Source: CAVVIO01 sp963748095
GTDB lineage: Bacteria; Bacteroidota; Bacteroidia; Bacteroidales; UBA10428
Direction: 5' to 3'
Assembly: GCA_963748095.1 (NCBI GenBank)
Contig: CAVVIO010000011.1
Coordinates: 1-53,396 of the forward strand
Length of the DNA: 53,396 nucleotides
Part shown: piece after piece, positions 1 to 8,523 of the stretch
How the letters are laid out: the number at the start of each line of letters is the position of its first letter
How positions within the stretch are numbered: position 1 is the first letter of the stretch
Notes under the pieces: generated by a model
What the model saw: the letters and a program-made list of their open reading frames with translations, nothing else
Database searches by the model: none
What the model was told of the DNA's origin: nothing
Made by a program: the position numbers and the translations under genes

Positions 1-365
1 GCTATCGCTTCTTGAATCTCTTCATCAGTTGCACCAAATAATTTGGCGAGTGTTGTATGAGCGATGACGCAATATTCACAGGGAATCTGGGCCGCAACCG
101 CAAGCCCGATGAGTTCACCATATTTAGATGGGATGGCTGTATTCGGGTTGTTAACTGATTTGAACAACTCCCAGGCACTAACTCTGACACCCACAGGTAA
201 TTTTTTAAACATGACAGGAACACTGCCCATCTGTGCTCTCATTTCTTCCTGGGCCTTCTTCCAACCATCCGTTGGGTTTTCCTGGGCAAGAGCAGTTGAG
301 GTAAGAACCAGCAGCGTAATAGCAACTGTAACTAATTTTTTAATAAGTTGAATAATTGAATTCAT
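1..365 (-). CDS. Secreted carboxymuconolactone decarboxylase (AhpD-like) family protein, partial
   Basis: The gene runs off the left edge, so only about 121 N-terminal residues are visible. Residues 1-28 form a signal peptide (basic start, hydrophobic core, cut near ALAQ). The rest matches the CMD/AhpD fold: an alpha-helical segment followed by the redox motif CEYCVIAH, with Cys96, Cys99 and His103 in the CxxC...H arrangement used by AhpD-like peroxidase partners. A signal peptide on a CMD protein is less common and suggests a periplasmic role. The start at 365 is supported by a full AGGAGG seven bases upstream. A same-strand AraC gene lies immediately upstream and is a plausible regulator. 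The substrate cannot be told from sequence. The family call is firm; the function (antioxidant versus decarboxylase) is open. Confidence 0.8.
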   Translation of the reverse strand, partial: MNSIIQLIKKLVTVAITLLVLTSTALAQENPTDGWKKAQEEMRAQMGSVPVMFKKLPVGVRVSAWELFKSVNNPNTAIPSKYGELIGLAVAAQIPCEYCVIAHTTLAKLFGATDEEIQEAI

Positions 366-371
366 GATTAA

Positions 372-377
372 CCTCCT
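372..377 (-). promoter_or_regulatory. Strong Shine-Dalgarno for the CMD gene
   Basis: Reading on the minus strand, AAGGAGG ends seven bases before the ATG. Most genes in this window have no such site and use A-rich leaders, as is usual in Bacteroidota. The site fixes the CMD start. Confidence 0.7.
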
Positions 378-427
378 TTTTAATGATGAAATAATCTTTA
401 CCAGTTTTTCTAACTTTAACTGTAGTA

Positions 428-493
428 CAAAGTTAAAAGGAGGAGTTCGAAATGGTTATTCTTAAAAGCTCAGTTTTTTTGCTTTAAAGATAA
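428..493 (-). promoter_or_regulatory. CMD promoter: -7 box plus upstream 28-nt conserved box
   Basis: On the minus strand TAACTTTG (428-435) matches the Bacteroidota -7 consensus TAnnTTTG; no -33 TTTG is seen at the expected distance. Thirty bases upstream (466-493) lies a 28-nt box, containing CTGAGCTT after a run of seven A, that is 26/28 identical to the box at 3769-3796 ahead of the DUF5916 gene, at exactly the same distance from its -7 box. A missing -33 element with an upstream box fits an activator-dependent promoter; the AraC protein encoded just upstream is the obvious candidate (inference). Confidence 0.55.
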
Positions 494-512
494 AGTTGTC
501 TTTTTTTGGCCA

Positions 513-1390
513 TCATGCAATGGTTGTCTGTTTTTTTCGAAATTGCAGTGGTGACAATCTATATTTTTCTTTAAAAATCCTGCTAAAGTGTGATATATTT
601 TCGAAGCCGGAATTAAATGCAATTTCAGAAATACTTTGTTTGGTTGTTTTTAACAACATCCTGGCATGATTTAAGTCGTTTGTCAGTTAGCCATTTGCCA
701 GGGGTTGTATGGTAATATTCAAAAAACTCCCTTTTAAATGCAGCCAGACTGCGACTTGAAATCCGGGCAAATTCTTTAAGGGTTAAATTATAGGTGTAAT
801 TTTTTTCCATGATCTGCCAAATAGGGGTTTTGATATCGTCGTTCAGATGCAGAATGTATGCAAGCAATTGTTTATTTGAAGGATTGGATAATATATTTAG
901 GAGAAGTTCCTTAAATTTTAATTCAAGTAATTTTTCTGAAGGTGGTATCTTTTGTGTGAAATAAGGGAAGCATACTATAAAAATAAGTTCTTGTTACCTC
1001 ATTCAGATCGATCTTAATAAACATATCGGTTGTTAATTCCGGTAAATTTCCAATCGATAAATTATCCATGAATTCATTGGCAAATTGTATCAGAAATTCA
1101 TCCGGAATATGAAAAACAAGTACTTCCCAACCCTTTGCATCAGTAACTTCCTGAACATATGCAGTTTTACGTTGAAAATATGATGTTTGGGGGGTTACTT
1201 TCCATGATTTCACCCCCTGATGCAAAATTCTTTCTCCTTTCAATGAAAATGTAAATTGGTTGTAATGATTATATAACTGCTCAAATCTTTCTATTTGTGG
1301 ACACCTGTAATGCACAAAAAGTAAATCTCTCACAGAAAGCTGCTTGAAAGTATCCGGGTGGGCTCTTATGTCATCATAAGTATTAATCAT
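513..1390 (-). pseudogene. AraC-family transcriptional regulator with two frame breaks
   Basis: The reconstructed protein is about 292 residues: an N-terminal sensor domain (start MINTYDDIRAHPDTF at 1390; an upstream start at 1444 is less likely) and a C-terminal AraC double helix-turn-helix. HTH landmarks are YNLTLKEFARISSRSLAAFKREF, split here as helix 1-3, and the signature SISEIAFNSGFENISHFSR followed by FKEKYRLSPLQFRKK. Two single extra bases break the frame: one in GGG at 965-967 and one in TTT at 670-672 (plus-strand letters). Removing one base at each restores a full family-length protein ending at 513. It is co-directional with the CMD gene downstream, 147 bp away, and probably activates it. 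The breaks may be sequencing insertions rather than real decay. Confidence 0.75.
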
Positions 1391-1455
1391 TATCGGGAAG
1401 TTTTCATAAAAAAACAAGTTAACAAAATAAATTAAGACAAACAAGTATTTTATGT

Positions 1456-3702
1456 TTAATGCCCGATCTGAAAAGTATGAATATATTTTAATATAAATGT
1501 TCTGGACAAACTGGAAAATGTGTCGGGTAATACCAGATCATTTTCTCCATGACCTTTTATAACTTCATTGTAAACAAAATAAAGATCATTACCATCTCTG
1601 AAATTGTAACGCAACCGAAGGTTTATATTACTGATTTTGGAAACTGAATTATATTGAATAAATGAGTTAACACTTAGTTTAACATTAAAAGATGTGGCAA
1701 TTTTTAGTCTTGCCAAATGAGATATGTAATCATGTGAATTAGTAAATCTAATCTTGTTGTATTGATAAAATCCGCTAAGCGTTAAATATTTTGATACAAC
1801 GTATTCAGGTTTAATAGTAGCTGAAAATAGTTTTCCTTCATAGAAAGAACCAAGTTTAATAGTAAAATCCGATCTTAATAATTTAACGTTCGAAGTATGA
1901 TAAGTCAAATTAATTTCATTGTTATAATATTTTTTAGGACTTATTGTTACAGCAGAATTTAACTTAAATTCCTCTTGAGGATGATCATAGGACCTTGAAT
2001 AATTTAAGGTAAATCCACTGGATTTATTGGTTTCAACATGTATTTGGGGAGTAACAAAATAACTCTCAAGATGATTTGTTGAACCCTGATAAAATGCTTT
2101 GGCATATATTTCAAAGAGGATGTAATTAAAGAACTCCTGTTTTGGAAACCAGGCATAAGAAACACGGTCACCAATGGATTTGAAATCATGCCTCGATTCA
2201 AATCCAATACCCGGTTTATAGGATTTATCCACCTGAGAATAACTTAATGAATAATTAAAACCTTTCTTCAGTCTGTCTTCCAATTGGAAGTAAACTCTGT
2301 TCCTGCCATTGGATAATCCGGAAATGGAAACGGAATCCCCGGAATCATATGACTGTGCCAGGTTTACTTTAAGATAAGTTTGTTTAAACAAGTTGATTAT
2401 ACCATCAATACCATAAGTCAGGTTTTGGCTACCGTCAAATCCCAGCTTGGAAGTGAGAATGCCGCCAACGTATGAGTTGTTTTTTGACATTTGTCTTCTC
2501 AAACGCAAAATACCGTAGTTTTCTGAGGGAAAACTGTACTTTTCACGGGATTGAAGTGACATAATTCCTACATCAAATTTATTTATCCTGCCTACCAGCC
2601 TAATTCCTCCCCATAAAGGAATTTTTTTACCTTCATTAATTCCAATCCGCCGGCTATAAAACAGCTGGTTGTTATCATCAAAACTAAATTCCATTATGCC
2701 AGAACGTTCCTGGAAAAATCTTCTTTTTTCCGGGACAAATATGGAAAATCGACTTAGATTTATTATCTGATCGTCAGCTTCAACTTGTGAAAAATCAGTG
2801 TTAAAAGTAATATCCATGTTTAAATTATCATTAATTGAATGTTGAATGTCAAGTCCAAAATCAATCTGATTATCCTGCTTTTTTTCAAATCCGACTGGTT
2901 CTTTTTCAAGATTTAGAAATCCCAGTTGTGATAAAAAATAGGGTGAAGTATACCATGGTCGAATGCTTTTTATTCCCGTAAAAATTGCATCCCTGGCCTT
3001 CGATGGTTGAACGAATGCCCAGAAATTTGCATCATCTTCCCGAAAGGGGTAAATGTCATCTTCTGCCCGGCCTGCAACATGTCTTATTGCAGCTATTCCC
3101 ATTATTACGCTGTCATTTACTACCTGAAAACGAAGACTGCTAAAAGGGATACGCATTTCCACCATCCAACCCATGGGAAACATTGAAACAAGAGCATCCC
3201 AGTATGAATCCCATGCCATATTAATTGGCATTCCCTGGGCATCATTTTTAACACTATAATCTATTTTGGAACCGGTTGCCGTTGTAGTGAATACCAAAGC
3301 ATTTTCATTATCATTATAAGTATCCAAAAGAAGTACTATCAGATCTGCGGTGGGTGCTTGCTTATCACGCTCAAATAAAGGCTTTTGTATCGATTTTGGA
3401 TCCTGATAACATATGGCTGAGCAATAAATATATTTTCGATCATAGGCAAATCTAATTTGTGTCCGCGCATATGGCTTCAATGATGCCCGGGGCCTGAAAC
3501 TACACATGGGTATCGTATCTATTGAACTCCATTCCGCCGAATCTACAATTCCATCGAATTTAATTGGAGTGTTGATTTTTGGAATTAATGTATTTTTTCC
3601 GGACACAAAATTGGAGATTTTAGCAGGCTTTTTTACAGGCCTGGGTTGGCTCCATAATAATCCGGGCATGAAAATAAACAATAGGATACAACTGACCTTC
3701 AT
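1456..3702 (-). CDS. DUF5916 outer-membrane beta-barrel with N-terminal CBM9-like domain
   Basis: 748 residues. Residues 1-19 form a signal peptide ending LLWSQ. Residues about 45-230 resemble the CBM9-like domain found at the N terminus of DUF5916 proteins (FDGIVDSAEWSSID, then RFAYDRKYIYCSAIC). The remaining roughly 500 residues alternate aromatic and polar positions as in an outer-membrane barrel and contain the DUF5916 stretch FSQVEADDQIINLSRF and VPEKRRFFQE. The protein ends on the barrel strand HTFQIGH. Family members are often near TonB-dependent or peptidase genes, but their function is not established; a sugar or peptidoglycan-related surface role is only suggested by the CBM9-like fold. 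The gene is single, with its own promoter at 3731-3796 and a remnant AraC gene upstream. Confidence 0.8.
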   Translation of the reverse strand: MKVSCILLFIFMPGLLWSQPRPVKKPAKISNFVSGKNTLIPKINTPIKFDGIVDSAEWSSIDTIPMCSFRPRASLKPYARTQIRFAYDRKYIYCSAICYQDPKSIQKPLFERDKQAPTADLIVLLLDTYNDNENALVFTTTATGSKIDYSVKNDAQGMPINMAWDSYWDALVSMFPMGWMVEMRIPFSSLRFQVVNDSVIMGIAAIRHVAGRAEDDIYPFREDDANFWAFVQPSKARDAIFTGIKSIRPWYTSPYFLSQLGFLNLEKEPVGFEKKQDNQIDFGLDIQHSINDNLNMDITFNTDFSQVEADDQIINLSRFSIFVPEKRRFFQERSGIMEFSFDDNNQLFYSRRIGINEGKKIPLWGGIRLVGRINKFDVGIMSLQSREKYSFPSENYGILRLRRQMSKNNSYVGGILTSKLGFDGSQNLTYGIDGIINLFKQTYLKVNLAQSYDSGDSVSISGLSNGRNRVYFQLEDRLKKGFNYSLSYSQVDKSYKPGIGFESRHDFKSIGDRVSYAWFPKQEFFNYILFEIYAKAFYQGSTNHLESYFVTPQIHVETNKSSGFTLNYSRSYDHPQEEFKLNSAVTISPKKYYNNEINLTYHTSNVKLLRSDFTIKLGSFYEGKLFSATIKPEYVVSKYLTLSGFYQYNKIRFTNSHDYISHLARLKIATSFNVKLSVNSFIQYNSVSKISNINLRLRYNFRDGNDLYFVYNEVIKGHGENDLVLPDTFSSLSRTFILKYIHTFQIGH

Positions 3703-3730
3703 AATAATCTTTTTGGTTAAGAATATACTT

Positions 3731-3796
3731 CAAAATTATTATGGATCAGATAATTATGTTTTTCTTAGAAGCTCAGTTTTTTTACTTTAAGGATAA
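3731..3796 (-). promoter_or_regulatory. DUF5916 gene promoter: -7 box plus 28-nt conserved box
   Basis: On the minus strand TAATTTTG (3731-3738) matches TAnnTTTG. The 28-nt box at 3769-3796 is 26/28 identical to that at 466-493, and the gap between box and -7 element is 30 nt in both places. This duplicated architecture strongly suggests two genes under the same type of AraC activator. Confidence 0.55.
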
Positions 3797-3798
3797 CG

Positions 3799-3908
3799 TT
3801 ATCTTTTTTGAATTGAAGAGAGAATAAACCAGATATTTTTAAAAACCCTGCTAAAGTGGGATTTATTTTCGAAATCGGAATTGAGTGTAATTTCAGAAAT
3901 ACTTTCAA
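3799..3908 (-). pseudogene. Remnant 3' end of a second AraC gene
   Basis: Minus-strand translation gives ESISEITLNSDFENKSHFSR followed by VFKN, which matches the last HTH of the AraC gene at 513-1390 (SISEIAFNSGFENISHFSR). Only this C-terminal part remains; the reading frame then diverges and stops at 3799. Nucleotide similarity to 459-650 continues through the stop codon into the promoter of the next gene. This is therefore a duplicated regulator-target module in which the regulator was lost. Confidence 0.7.
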
Positions 3909-3922
3909 AAGAAACTTAAAAG

Positions 3923-4484
3923 GCAGGACGGGTGGTTAAGTGACCGCCTCCTGTATTCCATCTTACACCATCGAAACCAGGTGAAACGAACTCACGAATG
4001 CCTTAAAAATAATTTAAATTATGAATAACAAGTGTATAAATTATTAAATTAGTTCAAAACCTTCAAGGTTTTTGAAGGTTTAAACGGTTGCCTTATTAAC
4101 TAATTTTTACACCAGAGAGAATGTAAGCGGAAAATCTCATAAGTCCTGGTGTAACCCCCCGTGATGCTTTCAGGCGGAGGAGAAGCAGATTGGGTGGTTG
4201 GACAACTAAGCGAAGCGATCTAATGAATGAATAAAATAATAGTTCAAGACCCCAATCTGAAAACAACTATAGCAGCCAGGCTTCTTAATAATAAAGAGTA
4301 CAAACCTATGCTTACACTCTTGAGAAAGCCTGTCCTGCTGAAAGAGGGAGGTGGGGAGGCGAACCGGCGCATCTTTATAATGTATCATTCTGTTGATAAC
4401 AAATCCTGAATATACAGGCAAAAGCCAAGTGAGAGTTTTTAATTATTTCTAATATTCATGTCCGTAGCCGGGGACAATACGGAT
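3923..4484. other. Hairpin-rich non-coding element, identity unresolved (intron-like?)
   Basis: No convincing gene in about 590 bp. Instead there is a series of perfect or near-perfect inverted repeats: CAGGA/TCCTG closing a G-rich stem (3924-3953), AAACCTTCAA/TTGAAGGTTT (4057-4066 with 4072-4081), TTACACCAG/CTGGTGTAA (4107-4115 with 4146-4154), CAGATTGGG/CCCAATCTG (4186-4194 with 4251-4259), CAGGCTT/AAGCCTG (4277-4283 with 4326-4332) enclosing AAGAGT/ACTCTT (4294-4299 with 4316-4321), and TCCGTA/TACGGA (4461-4466 with 4478-4483). Purine-rich unpaired patches and the density of stems resemble part of a group II intron or another large structured RNA, but I could not find a domain V or a reverse transcriptase gene. 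The strand is not settled. Confidence 0.35.
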
Positions 4485-4499
4485 AGCGGGGGAAAGGTA

Positions 4500-5249
4500 T
4501 TATCTGTCTACCCATGCTTTAAAACTCGCAACACGTTCCCTGCTTACAATTATAACATCCTTTTCAGTCCTGTTTTTTAGTAATATTTTCAATCTGTTCG
4601 ATGAGTAGGCGATAATGTCCTCAATTGCATAAAGGTTAACAATATAGTTTCTGCTTATCCTGAAAAACAGCTTTGAATCAATCAATTGTTCTATTTTATC
4701 AAGCGAATAATCAATGGGATAATTTTTCCCTGAATCCACCTGAATAAAATTACACCTCTCCTTTATGTAAAAACAATTAATTCTTGTAGTCTGTATCGGT
4801 TTGAAATGATCACCGATTTTAATCAAAAATCTTTCTTTTATATTTGGTTGCAATTGTTTAATAATTGACTCGAACTTTACAAAATCAGTTTGGTTATAAT
4901 GAACATTGAATTTGTCAATAGCGCTTTTAAGCTCATCCGAATCAATTGGCTTCAGAAGATAATCAACACTGTTAACTTTGAATGCCTTTAACGTAAATTC
5001 ATCGTAAGCCGTTGTGAAAATAATAGGTGTTTGAATTTGGTTGTTTTCAAATATTTCAAAACAAATACCATCTTCAAGTTGAATGTCTAGGAATATCAGG
5101 TCAGGTTTTGGATTATTCAAAAACCAATTTACCGATTGTTCTACCGATTTCAGAACATCTATAATCTCAATGTCTGGGTTTATTTCTCCCAGCAATCGTA
5201 TTAACTTTTGTGAAGCAGGTTTTTCATCCTCTATTATTAATACTTTCAT
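4500..5249 (-). CDS. LytTR-family response regulator
   Basis: 249 residues. The receiver domain (1 to about 120) has the acidic pair EDE at 7-9, phosphoacceptor Asp55 in LIFLDIQLEDG, and the conserved lysine in YLLKPID. Residues about 145-249 form a LytTR DNA-binding domain (RISRNYIVNLYAIEDI, then SNRLKILLKNR). It is the partner of the sensor kinase immediately upstream, whose stop is two bases away, so the two are co-transcribed. LytTR regulators of this kind usually control membrane, surface or exopolysaccharide genes; the target here is unknown. The downstream end abuts the hairpin-rich element. Confidence 0.92.
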   Translation of the reverse strand: MKVLIIEDEKPASQKLIRLLGEINPDIEIIDVLKSVEQSVNWFLNNPKPDLIFLDIQLEDGICFEIFENNQIQTPIIFTTAYDEFTLKAFKVNSVDYLLKPIDSDELKSAIDKFNVHYNQTDFVKFESIIKQLQPNIKERFLIKIGDHFKPIQTTRINCFYIKERCNFIQVDSGKNYPIDYSLDKIEQLIDSKLFFRISRNYIVNLYAIEDIIAYSSNRLKILLKNRTEKDVIIVSRERVASFKAWVDR

Positions 5250-5251
5250 CT

Positions 5252-6283
5252 CTATGCCTTAATTATGGGTAGTTTTACAATAAACTGATTTTTATCTTCT
5301 TCAAGAATTAAATCTTTATCAAGAATAAGCTTTACTCTTTCTTTTAAGTTCAATAATCCTGTTTTTGATGTATTTTCTAAAATATTCTTCTTTTGAATAT
5401 TATTAGAAACCACAATATTATCATTACTCCTTTCTAATCGGATTTTCAATGGTAATTTTTCCGATCGTGAATTATGTTTTAATGCATTTTCAACCAAAAT
5501 TTGTAAAGATACAGGTACAACTTTGAATTCGTCTGCATGCTGAAAATCAATTTCCAACATAATTTTATCATTATCACGAACTTTCTGAATGTCAAAATAC
5601 TGTTTTACAAATTCAACCTCATTGTTTAGAGGTACTAAATCAATTTCTTCATTTTCCAAAATGTATCTGTATATCCCCGACAACTTTTGAATGTATTTGT
5701 CGGCTTTTTTTGCATCTTCGTACACTATTTCAGAAAGCGTATTCAGGCTATTAAACAAGAAATGGGGATTAACCTGAGATTTAAGATTTTGGTATTTATA
5801 TTTCAGGTTTTCTTCTCGCAGCCTTTGTTCACGTTCTATTGCCTTTCGCCAAATAATGTAGAAAAAGAAAGCAGAACCGATTAAAACCCAAATTGAGAAT
5901 TGCCTGATTGCCCCGGAAAGTTCTACTTGAAACAATTGTTTTAAAAAATGGGTCGTATCGATTCCTTTTATCAGGTAAAACACGTAAACGCCAATACTTA
6001 CAAGTGAAAGCGAAATAACTAATGCAAAAAACACAAATAGTAAATATGAAGGCAAAATATTCTTTTTAACTTGATTTGCCGGTTTGTTTGAATATTTCTG
6101 AAATGACCTGAATGCAATACTTCCCATGATAAGCATATTAATAAAGATTACTGTGCCATACATCAGAGTCTCTGCTTTGAATGGGTTTCCTGTCTGTCCC
6201 CATTTGAACAGTAAAGAAAAAACTATACTAAATATTAGCGCGGTAAAAAATGCTATTGCTTTTTTATTCTTTTTCATTTCCAA
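5252..6283 (-). CDS. LytS/YehU-type sensor histidine kinase
   Basis: 343 residues. Four hydrophobic membrane segments (about 10-28, 41-60, 79-105, 127-146) are followed by a short coiled linker and the His_kinase module: His174 in the box SQVNPHFLFNSLN, and an N-box with ILVENALKHN. The catalytic ATPase part is compact, as is usual for the family. It lies between a secreted protein (12 bp upstream) and a LytTR regulator (2 bp downstream), forming a three-gene operon. The signal is unknown. The start could also be the ATG two codons further in. Confidence 0.92.
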   Translation of the reverse strand: MEMKKNKKAIAFFTALIFSIVFSLLFKWGQTGNPFKAETLMYGTVIFINMLIMGSIAFRSFQKYSNKPANQVKKNILPSYLLFVFFALVISLSLVSIGVYVFYLIKGIDTTHFLKQLFQVELSGAIRQFSIWVLIGSAFFFYIIWRKAIEREQRLREENLKYKYQNLKSQVNPHFLFNSLNTLSEIVYEDAKKADKYIQKLSGIYRYILENEEIDLVPLNNEVEFVKQYFDIQKVRDNDKIMLEIDFQHADEFKVVPVSLQILVENALKHNSRSEKLPLKIRLERSNDNIVVSNNIQKKNILENTSKTGLLNLKERVKLILDKDLILEEDKNQFIVKLPIIKA

Positions 6284-6295
6284 TAAATTTAAACG

Positions 6296-7126
6296 TTATT
6301 TCTGTTTATTAAAAACTATTTCTCGTTGCAAGTCAATTAATTGTTCATCAGGAAACATTGAACTGCGTAATTTAAAAATATCGTCCTCAACCATTGAGGC
6401 ATATTCAACCTGCTTGTCTTCTAATGAAATCCACATTTCGCCGTAGTATAAAGCTCGTCCTTTGACGGACATCTGCTCATTTTCAATTTTAATAGGGTTG
6501 TAATAAGATTCAAATTTAACGATTGCACAAATCTCATTGTTATGTTTACTAATCGCTGACCATATCAATTTTTGATACCGGCTTGTAAAAGTTACCCAGT
6601 TCTCAAAATTAACATCGTGATTTTCTAAGAACTTAGGAACAAACTCTTTATTAAACTCTAAACTGTCAAAAATATACAATGCTAATCCTTGCATCTGTAC
6701 AGCATCCGAAACGAGCCACTTTGCTAAATCCCGTTGTTCTACAGGAATGTTTTTATAAAATTCCTCTGATAAAAAGGCAGTATCCATTGCTTTGTAAGAG
6801 AAATCATTAAACGATGGTAAATCAGTGCCGCTATATTGTTTTTGTTCGAAATCGTCAATTTGCGCAAGACTTACGTTTTCCCATCCAACAGAGTCATTTA
6901 TCCCAACAATATACGTTGCTTTAACAGCGTTGCAATTTATTTTATTACCACTGATTGCATCCAAATTCTGCCATTTTAAAGTAACATCATACTTTTGGAT
7001 TTCAGAATTTTGCAGTTTTATATCACTGGGGTTAATTTTAAAATATTTGCCAATATGCTTGTTTTGAGCTATTGAGCAATTAGAAAACAATGAAAAAACT
7101 AAGATTAAATAATTTGAAGTCTTCAT
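6296..7126 (-). CDS. Secreted protein of unknown function, first gene of a two-component operon
   Basis: 276 residues with a signal peptide at 1-20 (ends NCSIAQ). The mature part has no motif I can name. It is rich in aromatic residues and contains a central helical stretch (EEFYKNIPVEQRDLAKWLV). Its last third, with FESYYNPIKIENEQ and ALYYGEMWISLEDKQVEYASM, reads like a curved beta-sheet similar in style to secreted DUF4412/LolA-like proteins. It sits 12 bp ahead of the LytS kinase gene and is almost certainly co-transcribed. It could be a periplasmic or surface input module for the kinase, or simply a regulated product; sequence alone cannot decide. Confidence 0.75.
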   Translation of the reverse strand: MKTSNYLILVFSLFSNCSIAQNKHIGKYFKINPSDIKLQNSEIQKYDVTLKWQNLDAISGNKINCNAVKATYIVGINDSVGWENVSLAQIDDFEQKQYSGTDLPSFNDFSYKAMDTAFLSEEFYKNIPVEQRDLAKWLVSDAVQMQGLALYIFDSLEFNKEFVPKFLENHDVNFENWVTFTSRYQKLIWSAISKHNNEICAIVKFESYYNPIKIENEQMSVKGRALYYGEMWISLEDKQVEYASMVEDDIFKLRSSMFPDEQLIDLQREIVFNKQK

Positions 7127-7546
7127 ACTTTTAAATTTTAATGACTAATAATTGTCAAAGTAAAAGGATAAAATACTTACAAATAAATAATAGTTGCAGA
7201 GTCGGTATATTATCATTTCGAATTGTCGATAATATAGTTCAAATTGTGCAACGGGTAAAAAGCTTGTTGACAGCCGACGGTATGGATTCGGTTTTTTTTA
7301 TTGGCAGGATAAGGATTTAAAAAGTACGAACAACATGTTCGTGGCAGCTGTGACAGGCGGATCCTGCTGAAATAAAAGCAGCTATTACCTTTAAAAGCGG
7401 GTTGTCATCCTTAGCGCAGCAAAGGATCCCTCTCTAAGAACAATCTTTCTGAAAACAAATCCTTCACATTACAAAATCTTCCGGGAAAAAATCCTTTTCA
7501 ATGAACCATCCACATCCTGTCCTGTTTCTCCCTTGAAAAGAAATAA
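7127..7546. other. Intergenic region between divergent genes, with small hairpins
   Basis: 420 bp without a supported gene. It holds a short hairpin CGAAC/GTTCG (7324-7338) and a hairpin of a type I know as scattered in Bacteroidota chromosomes (7403-7429, listed separately). The divergent promoters of the flanking genes must lie here, but no clear TAnnTTTG box was found; a near match precedes the secreted protein. Confidence 0.5.
7403..7429. repeat. Short interspersed Bacteroidota-type hairpin repeat
   Basis: The unit GTCATCCTTAGCGCAGC followed by AAAGGATC pairs ATCCTT (7407-7412) with AAGGAT (7422-7427) around a 9-nt loop. Similar TCATCCT...AGGATC units are dispersed in many Bacteroidota genomes (recalled, not searched). 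Only one copy lies in this window. Confidence 0.4.
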
Positions 7547-7582
7547 ATGGATAGTAGTATAATTAAGAAATTTCAAATATAT

Positions 7583-8432
7583 ATGAAAACAACAACTGAT
7601 TTAACATCGACCTTTACAATAGGGAAAGACATGGAAGTGAACCGGATCGGCTACGGAGGCATGCAGCTCACCGGTTCTGGTGTATGGGGAGATGCCCCGC
7701 AGCGCGACACCGCCAAACAGGTACTGCAGAACGCTTATGAAGCTGGAGTGAACTTTTTCGATACGGCCGACGCATACGGGCCACACACAAATGAAGTGCT
7801 GATAGAGGAAGTGCTGCATCCGTATTATGATAACATAGTAATCGCCACCAAAGGCGGGCTCACGCGTCCCGGTCCCGGACAATGGATACCCGACGGACAT
7901 CCCGATTATATAAGGAAAGCCATTGATGGTAGCTTACTGCGCCTGAAAACGGACAGGATCGATCTCTGGCAGCTGCACCGCATCGATCCGAAAGTGCCCG
8001 TGGAAGAAACCCTCGGCCCTGTGGCAGATGCCGTAAAGGCCGGAAAAATTAAATATGTGGGACTTTCCGAGGTAGGTATTGAAGAGATTGAACGGGCTGA
8101 AAAAACAGTTCCCATCGTTTCTGTTCAGAACATGTACAACCTGAACAACAGAGAGTGGGAAGCTGTGGTTGATTATACAGCCAAACGCAATATGGCATTT
8201 ATTCCCTGGTTCCCGCTGGCATCGGGTCCCGGTAAGATGAAGGACAAGATCGGTAAGCTGGCAGAAAAATACAATGCCACCGTTGCCCAGATAGCCCTGG
8301 CATGGCTGCTGAAGCGCTCACCCAATATCCTGCTGATACCGGGAACATCGTCGTCTGCAGCACCTACAGGAAAACCTGGAGACTGCGAACATTGAATTAT
8401 CGGATGAGGATTTTGCACTTCTTTCAGAATAA
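7583..8432 (+). CDS. Aldo/keto reductase, frame broken near the C terminus
   Basis: About 280 residues when repaired. NADPH-dependent reductase of the AKR barrel family: IGYGGMQLTG at the N terminus, catalytic Tyr in FFDTADAYGPHTNE, Lys in IATKGGL, His in WQLHRIDPKVPVEE, and LLIPGTSS near the cofactor-binding end. The uninterrupted frame stops at 8395 with an unlikely tail. One surplus base between 8351 and 8361 separates it from the family-typical ending AHLQENLETANIELSDEDF, which stops at 8432. I prefer the ATG at 7583; an in-frame ATG exists at 7547. The gene looks richer in G+C than its neighbours. The substrate is unknown. Confidence 0.82.
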
Positions 8433-8523
8433 GCAATATATCCTTATTAACACATAATATGGGACCTCCATGACTGTTCCGGTTCATATAAATCAAGGAA
8501 CATAAAGCATGGGGGTTTTCCAT

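Noticed and set aside
4206..4421. Overlapping 60-71 codon frames on both strands in the hairpin-rich element
   Set aside because: Both strands are open across the same inverted repeats, neither frame has a family or ribosome site, and the translation follows the stems rather than protein-like patterns.
7260..7300. Terminator before the aldo/keto reductase (short CCGA/TCGG stem with seven T)
   Set aside because: The stem is only four base pairs and no plus-strand gene ends upstream of it.
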